From Malania oleifera (Eukaryota > Streptophyta > Magnoliopsida > Santalales > Ximeniaceae), in the NCBI RefSeq assembly GCF_029873635.1, contig NC_080419.1, forward strand, positions 80,504,272 to 80,568,271: a DNA stretch of 64,000 nt. The letters are read 5' to 3'. A program made the translations under genes and the position numbers. Below the pieces are notes generated by a model, which searched no databases, had not been told where the DNA came from, and was given only the letters and a program-made list of their open reading frames with translations. Positions 58,901 through 64,000 of the stretch are shown here, piece after piece (positions within the stretch are counted from its first letter, which is position 1; each line of letters starts with the position of its first letter).

Positions 58901-59121
58901 TGGATGACATGGCCAGTGGTGTTGTGGCAGCGAACTCCTGTCCACCTGCAACAATCTTCCCCAACCCAAGAAGAGAGGCGGTTGGAAGGCACAGTGAGAG
59001 ATTTCTTGAAGTCTATAAGGGCTTCTCTCTCCTCTGCCCTACAATGGGTGGCAGTTGAATTTACTCCATCCCAAGAAATCAATGTCAAAACAATCCCCAA
59101 AACTGCAGCTGAGTATCTCAT
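55963..59121 (-). CDS. LRR receptor-like protein, EIX2/Cf type (intact, single exon)
   Basis: Cell-surface immune-type receptor without a kinase. In this family such proteins recognise extracellular ligands and signal through SOBIR1/BAK1-type partners; the ligand here is unknown. The start is 59121: the in-frame ATG at 59214 lies only ~6 bp from the TATA box, so it should not be transcribed, and 59121 begins directly with a signal peptide. From that Met (1052 aa): signal peptide ~1-24; LRRNT with paired cysteines (C27; CCRWTGVRC 57-65); about 30 extracellular LRRs (LDLS.N.FxGxIP type); non-LRR island ~817-862; four more LRRs; C-terminal cap FIGNHELCGLPL; acidic juxtamembrane stretch; transmembrane helix ~1005-1026 with G-rich motif; 26-residue tail. 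One LRR is an adjacent duplicate (57893-58036), and one near 57720 is irregular (FGDYSFDSWAKETLESGQ). The last five residues are LINE-derived. The frame is unbroken. Confidence 0.9.
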   Translation of the reverse strand: MRYSAAVLGIVLTLISWDGVNSTATHCRAEEREALIDFKKSLTVPSNRLSSWVGEDCCRWTGVRCHNTTGHVIHLNLSNTFPLDGYSYYYEESLVGYERSSLGGNISVFLLQLKHLQHLDLSLNDFQGLRIPQFFGSLPNLAYLNLYSTGFVGPIPPQLGNLSSLHYLDLGRNYDLYVTDDVRWISHLSLIEFLDMSSVNLSRASNNWLQVMNILPSLSTLLLSDCYLSHNLPLSYVNFSSLVALDLSSNSFMNSSTFAWLSRLTSLVSLNLHGTYFTEGSIPIYLQNMSTTLRSMDLSLCNLNSTTPNWFSGLSSITSLDLSWNLIPGLLPTPLRNLTTLRFLNLAHNQFNFAIPEWLYDITSLQSLDLSYNNFQGSISGAIGNLTSLTILDLSFNHFQGSISGAIGNLKSLTKLRLSGNEFEGRIPTSLGNLFNLRVLDLAGNQLSGDISEIFGDYSFDSWAKETLESGQLPKHFGELKSLSVLDISRNSISGPLPMSIGKLSSLTSLQIYSNLFNGSVPETLGSLSKLESVDISKNSLEGTISEVHFKNLTRLKLFIADSNPLGLQISPNWLPPFQLRKISLRSIHIGPQLFPSWLQTQRELEYLYLSNASILGVIPTGFSNMPQLSDVDLSQNQIQGPLPLIPATLSYLDLSNNYLNGSLVSFLCNKMVDLESSLYHLDLSKNFLSGEIPDCWLNWKNLLVLRLDNNNLVGKIPSSMGSLTSLGSLHLSKNKLFGNLSTTLPSFHYLQVLDLSENKFSGRIPLLIGESLPQLRVLILRTNKLSGSISIHLCHLYSLQILDLAQNNLSGAIPTCFGNYSAMINKPIDSKFFIFNDKGIHPDKAMVVIKQLQYEFSSSLPQLTSIDISCNNLYGEIPAVLTHLKGLLSLNLSMNKLQGRIPDKIGNMTSLESIDLSMNKLSGIIPQSMSSLTFLEYLNLSYNNLSGKIPLSTQIQGFTPLSFIGNHELCGLPLVDECTKTETPLVLKPSWHNERDGWIDMRWFYLGMPFGFVVGFWAVLGPLMLNKVWRLAYFQFLDDLKYKLFGGFRFV

Positions 59122-59219
59122 TGAGATATACCAACAAAATCCAATTTCAATTCTTCTAGGGAAAGGAGTTGTTTTTTTTTTTCTTTGAATTTGAAGATAA
59201 GAAGTAGCTTGCATTTACA

Positions 59220-59227
59220 TTTATATA
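59220..59227 (-). promoter_or_regulatory. TATA box of the RLP gene
   Basis: The minus strand reads TATATAAA, about 100 bp upstream of the ATG at 59121. A transcription start about 30 bp downstream would fall near 59190, below the ATG at 59214, which supports the shorter N-terminus. Confidence 0.65.
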
Positions 59228-59864
59228 AAGGGTGGGGAAGGAATGAAGCCACTGCTAGCAAATTATTAATTTGATGTTCTAAGTCAAGTCAACGTTGATT
59301 GGTCAATGTGAGAAAAATCCTCAAACTGTAGCTGGGGTGGGGGAGGATGCATAATTTGTTGGGAAATAATTAAGGCACTAGGAAAACACTTTGGTCCGTA
59401 TTAAATTTGTAATTTCAAAATATGGTTTATCCACAAGAAATTCTACTTTCAAATGCTTTTTTTTTTTTAGTAAAAAATTCTGAATAAGTAAATAAATAAA
59501 TTTATAAGTAAATTTTAACATAATTTTAATGTGGTCTCATACAACACTCTCCAAAACCAACTAATTAACCAAAAAAATAAAAATAAAAAAATTTATTTTC
59601 TTAGTGACATGTTACGAATCACAATCTTTCCACAGACGAAAAGGCTGTAAATAAATGTTTTGAATGCAACAAATCTCACAAAACCAACTAATTAACCAAA
59701 AAAGAAGAGTTCCAGTAGAAGAGTTCCAACTAAAGCTCAAAAAAGCAACATAAAGAAAAGGTTTAGATGAAGAAAAGAAGGATAATGTCCAAATATGATT
59801 TATTGATATTCATGTGGGTAGACTGGGCTACAACCATGAACCATGCAAAAACAATTTAGCATGA
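59228..59864. other. RLP upstream region
   Basis: Holds the W-box cluster near the gene. 59530-59720 contains two short repeats of a motif also found in the 4-kb unit (ACACTCTCCAAA; GACATGTTAC; CACAATCTTTCC). No ORF of note. Confidence 0.45.
59282..59306 (-). promoter_or_regulatory. Cluster of three W-box cores with a CCAAT box
   Basis: On the minus strand TTGACC (59301-59306), TTGACT (59287-59292) and TTGACT (59282-59287) lie 55-85 bp above the TATA box, with CCAAT at 59298-59302. W-boxes (TTGAC[C/T]) bind WRKY factors, which control many defence genes. Binding here is inferred from sequence only. Confidence 0.5.
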
Positions 59865-62800
59865 AAATCAATTTTCCTTTTTGGCAAACATAGCCATCTA
59901 AAACCATTATGACCCTGAAATGCCCCCAATAGTCTGAAATTGTTACTGAGCTTATGTCCAATAGGATCATTGAGGATATAGAATGGAAATGGGTTTTACA
60001 TGTAAGACAAATGGAAAAAAATGATTAAATTGAACAAGCAACATGCAGCTTAGGAAGGGGCATGACTTCAGAGGATTTGGGATAGATTGTTTGCTTTTTT
60101 TTTTTTTTCTTTCGGAAAAATCATAGCGTGTCATTGGGTCCCCATTTAAGTTTAAGTTGATTTGTATATATATCATGTGAATTGAATTGAATGGAATATC
60201 ATTTTTTTTTCAGTTGAATGGTTCTATTGAGAAACTTGGAAAAAATCATATTGATTTGTTCGATTGTATACATCTACTTTATTACTGTGAAATTATCAAA
60301 TGATTAATTTTGTTGAATATAAACAGATAATATAGTCTTAAGATACGATTTTCAAGATGCCATGCATGTGGTCTAAAATGCTCATTGTAACTTAGAGATC
60401 ACATTTGTCCCACACACATCATTTTCAATCTTTTTTGAAGTAGCTATGGTTATAAAACTAATTAGCAAACAACTATTCTATACCGTGTCAAACAAGTTGT
60501 TAGCATTGGTGTTTTGTGTTTTTCCAAAATGTGAAATTGTTTGTGTAAGACATGTTGACACTGATTGCTTGGTATCTTTCCAAAAAAGCAGTCTCTCTTG
60601 GTAGACTGCATTTTCCACACGGAGCTGGAGTCTTCATTTGCCCCTAAACAAGGGCCATGACTTGCATTCCTATTCCTACTTTTTTTGTTTCATCTGGAAA
60701 ATAACAGATCATGTCATTGTAAAGATAAATGACGGACCCTACCATTCAATGTGAATGATTTAGCATATCTCCTTTTTAGTTTTTTCTTTCTCTTTTGGCT
60801 GAGTGGTTAGTCTAAAGAGATTACTAAAGAATTGACTTAAGATTGAATACTATATTTGTTTTAATGGGGAATCTTATCACTGCAAGCTTCCTCTATTTTC
60901 CTTTCGGACAGGTTAGCATCGAAAGCAATTAGGCCAACCCTAGCAGTGGTAAGGCTTGATTGGTAACTATATATTTTGGACATATTGTCTAGGGACATCA
61001 AAAGCACTGGAACCTCATGGTTTATGATTGAATAATTATAGACTATTATGGAATATCAGTAGTAGCAAATGTTTTTGGCATAATGTAATGAAATATTGAA
61101 GCATTTAATTATTTTGTTCTTGGGTACCCCTTTGAATGTATTTTTATTGTCTATTGATCATGGCAATACATACACCAGGGCACTCAGAGGGTATAAGCTA
61201 CATGTACAGTCTTCTTAGGCTTTTTGGGGAAGGACAAGAGAAGAGGATCCCCTTGCAGGCAATCAGAAGGATGCAATTGTCACTTTCCATGATTTTTTTG
61301 AGATATAAAAATAAGCAATGTGAGGATACAAAGGTTTTACTTCATTGAAACCTGAAGTGTTTTGATTCAATAAAGGGAAATCGACAAATGATGCTGCAAC
61401 CATGATGAGGTTTGAAGATGGAACATATAAGTGGTTTTGGAGCTGTTAAATTCCATGGGAGCCAATTTGGAAGGAAAAACAAAGATATTCATAATACATT
61501 CGAAAAATGCCTACAAATGCTTGTGTAATGCCTGCCAATGCTTGAGCCCCATCTTTGAGATCTACAAATTCAAATTTAATTAGTCCATTATAAGACGTGA
61601 AAGCCATATAACTAGAAATTTCAAAAGCATTTTTATGAAGTTTGAGTCCAGGAGAAGAATTCTAATTAAAGCCCAGAAAGCTACACAGTGAAGAGTTTTG
61701 AAAGATGGAAAAAAAAAAAAAATTTCAGGGGCAGGTGAGTCCCATGGAAGTTTATTTGGGGAAAAAAAGAAAAAGAAAAAGGAAAGAAGGTAATGTCCGA
61801 ATCTGAAATCCCTCTGGGTTACACCCATGAATCATGTAGAAACAAACTAATATGAAAATCACTGCTCTTTCCCAACAAACGAAACCATCTAATAGGCAAA
61901 CCACTCCAATCCTTATGACCACTCAACCATGCCATTGCAGCAATCTGAAAAGATCATTGAGCTTATTGTCCAATTACAATGGAAAGAAACATGTCAAAAT
62001 GAAAAATTTTATTAGTTCTTTACTTCTATGCAGTTTCAGCTGTAGAAATTGCATGTGATCGTAAGTTGATTGTAGATATGATAGGTGCACACAGCAGCAC
62101 ATGGCATAAGGATTGGACTAAATAATTTTTCCTTTCTCTTAACCTTCGTCTGCAGTCCCATAACTTGAGTTTACATATGCAATTTTGAATTGATTCTCTA
62201 TTTTTTTACCATTGCATTGTATGAATTCACTGGACATCTCTTAAATTCTACAAGAAGAGGATAAATGTGTAATCAGGTAGGTCAATTTGTGAGTCTCAAG
62301 TAATTTCCTAATATGAAACTAACCAAAGCTGCAAATATGTCAATAAAAGTTGATTTCAGTGGATGGATTCCCTCACTCATGTTAGAGGGTCAACGTATAC
62401 ACAAAGAAGTAAAAGAAATAAACAAAAGTAAATTTGAAGTGGATATTGATGAACGTATCCATGAAATTACTACACATGACAGTCTTTTGCAGACAATACC
62501 TAGAGAAGAATGTTCTGAATCGAAACCTAATAAATGAATTCATGCTCTTAAACACAACTTAGGTGATTTTGCTGTCTGAGATTGATCCTAGTTTCTTTTT
62601 TCTCCCTCACACAGTTATAAGCAGTTTTTAACACATATGACCTCCATAACTTGCTTCTTATAAACTTTTTTCAATTTTTTGTCTAGCAGAAAATGCTTTT
62701 TTTTTTTTTAATAAGAAACTTAAAATATATAAATAAATAAGTTTATAAGAAAATTACAACATAATTTTATGGAAGTATATGTTGTCAAGAGACCGTACTT

Positions 62801-63909
62801 GTGGTCTAAAATGTTCATTCAACTCTCAGATTACATTTGTTCCCTCCATTTTCAATCTCATTAGTAGCTATTATGTGTTGGGAATTCCACTTATGAGCTT
62901 GTCCCACAATGAAAAATTATAGTAAAGGATGGGTGCTTATACACATGGTTGGCCCCAAGACTCAATAAGCTTAAACTTTTAGGTCATGTTGGTGTTCACC
63001 CATGTGTATCAAGCCCACCCATGAACTCTTTTGGCAGTAACATTATGACATCATTATAGGTATGAGACAGTGACAAATAACAAACCTTAGACCATGTCAA
63101 ACAAGTTACTATTGTTGGTGTTATCTTTCTTTCCAAAATATGAAACTTTTCCTTGGACAGTGTCAAACAAGTTACTACTGTTGGTTAAGGATTTTGTTTA
63201 AGGAAATCTATGCTTGCACATCAATATGACTGTAATTGTTTTCTGGTTTGATGCTGCTTCATCCATTTTCCTTTCAACATGTTACCATGTTATGAGCACC
63301 AAAAGCAATTAGGCCATAAGACAGGTGTTTTAGGCATATTGTTTTAGAACGGTAGAAGATGTTTTGGCCTTGTAGGCATATTGTTCTTAATGCTGTGAAG
63401 ATGTTTATTATATTTGGGTCTACTAGAAGGATTCTAATTGAAGCTCACTTAGGTTCCAAGACGTATGTCACACAGCACTCTCCAAAGTACATAGCTGCTT
63501 CCCGTGATCTATCACCCATTTCAGCCTAAATAGACACACAGAAAACCACAGAAAGGTTGAGACTGCAGAGAAAGGGTTATAGGAAAAATGAAAAATAATT
63601 TAGTTCTACTTGTAGTTTCAAAATAAAGATTTCTTCGACATGATAGATAAAATAAGATTTTTTTTCTTTTATTATTTTAAGCACGACATTTCATTTTCTG
63701 CTCCCTCATGCCATGGGCTGTTGTGAGTACATAGCATATCTACAATTAACATCACTCATAGTTTCAGTTTTCCCTTTAGGTGAGAACACTTTAATTTTAT
63801 TTTTTTTTAATGAAGAAAGATACCTGCAATGCAATTTTTTTCTACAGCCACATGACTAGCAAACACCTAATCTTACTCTATTCAATAAGAGAACAAGATG
63901 CCCTTGCAG
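59865..63909. repeat. Copy 5 of the ~4-kb tandem unit (most complete)
   Basis: Starts at CAATTTTCCTTTTTGGCAAA (59867) and ends where the same sequence restarts (about 63913), giving a period of about 4.05 kb. It contains all blocks listed for copy 1. No ORF above about 80 codons is conserved among copies, no tRNA or rRNA gene and no retroelement hallmark was found, so this looks like duplicated intergenic DNA. Confidence 0.7.
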
Positions 63910-64000
63910 ACAATCAATTTTCCTTTTTGACAAACATAGCCATCTAAAACCAGTACGACCCTGCAATGACCCCAACAATCTGAAATTGTTACTGATGTAA
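63910..64000. repeat. Copy 6 of the ~4-kb unit, cut by the window edge
   Basis: The last ~90 bp (CATAGCCATCTAAAACCAGT and following) match 59885-59950, so the tandem array continues to the right. Confidence 0.75.

Noticed and set aside
58648..59058. 136-codon + strand ORF opposite the RLP N-terminus
   Set aside because: Shadow of the LRR coding frame; no domain, no promoter and no conservation expected.
55963..59214. Use of the upstream ATG at 59214 as the RLP start (1083 aa)
   Set aside because: It lies ~6 bp from the TATA box, so it would be upstream of transcription, and it would put 31 basic and polar residues ahead of the signal peptide.
1..64000. CRISPR arrays, bacterial operons, rRNA or tRNA genes
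   Set aside because: No regularly spaced palindromic repeats and no recognisable tRNA/rRNA; direct repeats present are LTRs, microsatellites and segmental duplications.

Overview
This is repeat-rich, AT-rich nuclear DNA of a flowering plant, probably a woody eudicot. The evidence is an intronless leucine-rich-repeat receptor-like protein (RLP) gene of the EIX2/Cf type, plant Ty1/copia and Ty3/gypsy chromovirus retrotransposons primed by initiator-Met tRNA, a TRIM element, L1-type LINEs with RNase H, and long SSRs. The species cannot be named from sequence alone.

Only one gene looks intact: the RLP at 55963-59121 (minus). Three broken relatives lie on the same strand: 47032-48047, 41717-42517 and 5385-5545. 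The window therefore reads as a decayed RLP cluster in which gene pieces and flanks were duplicated repeatedly. A non-coding unit of about 4 kb occurs in at least five copies (about 1-5380, 6991-9845, 9846-14240, 48048-52260, 59865-63909), and a further copy begins at about 63910. Copies at 6991/9846 and 59865/63910 are head-to-tail.

Transposons fill the middle. A LINE tail (15854-19708) holds a deleted copia element C (16110-19576). A Ty3 chromovirus lies at 20343-26051, copia A at 26865-31918 (plus) and copia B at 36609-41711 (minus). All four LTR elements have matched 5-bp target duplications (TTTAA, CTATG, ATAAG, AACAA). LTR divergence counted by eye orders them Ty3 (about 2.6%), B (about 5%), C (about 6-7%), A (about 8%). 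A split TRIM (26544-26742 and 33465-33537) and an intact relative (52269-52536) show that 26.06-26.74 kb and 33.46-36.6 kb were once contiguous, so part of this region can be unpicked.

The most notable observation is at the 3' end of the intact RLP gene. Its last residues (GFRFV), stop codon, short 3' UTR and AATAAA come from a 5'-truncated LINE, in the same frame as the LINE's own RNase H terminus. RLP copy 2 shares this tail. RLP copy 3 lacks it and looks like an unoccupied site. The intact gene also has a TATA box, a CCAAT box and three W-box cores within about 90 bp upstream. I found no evidence of a wholly new multi-gene system.
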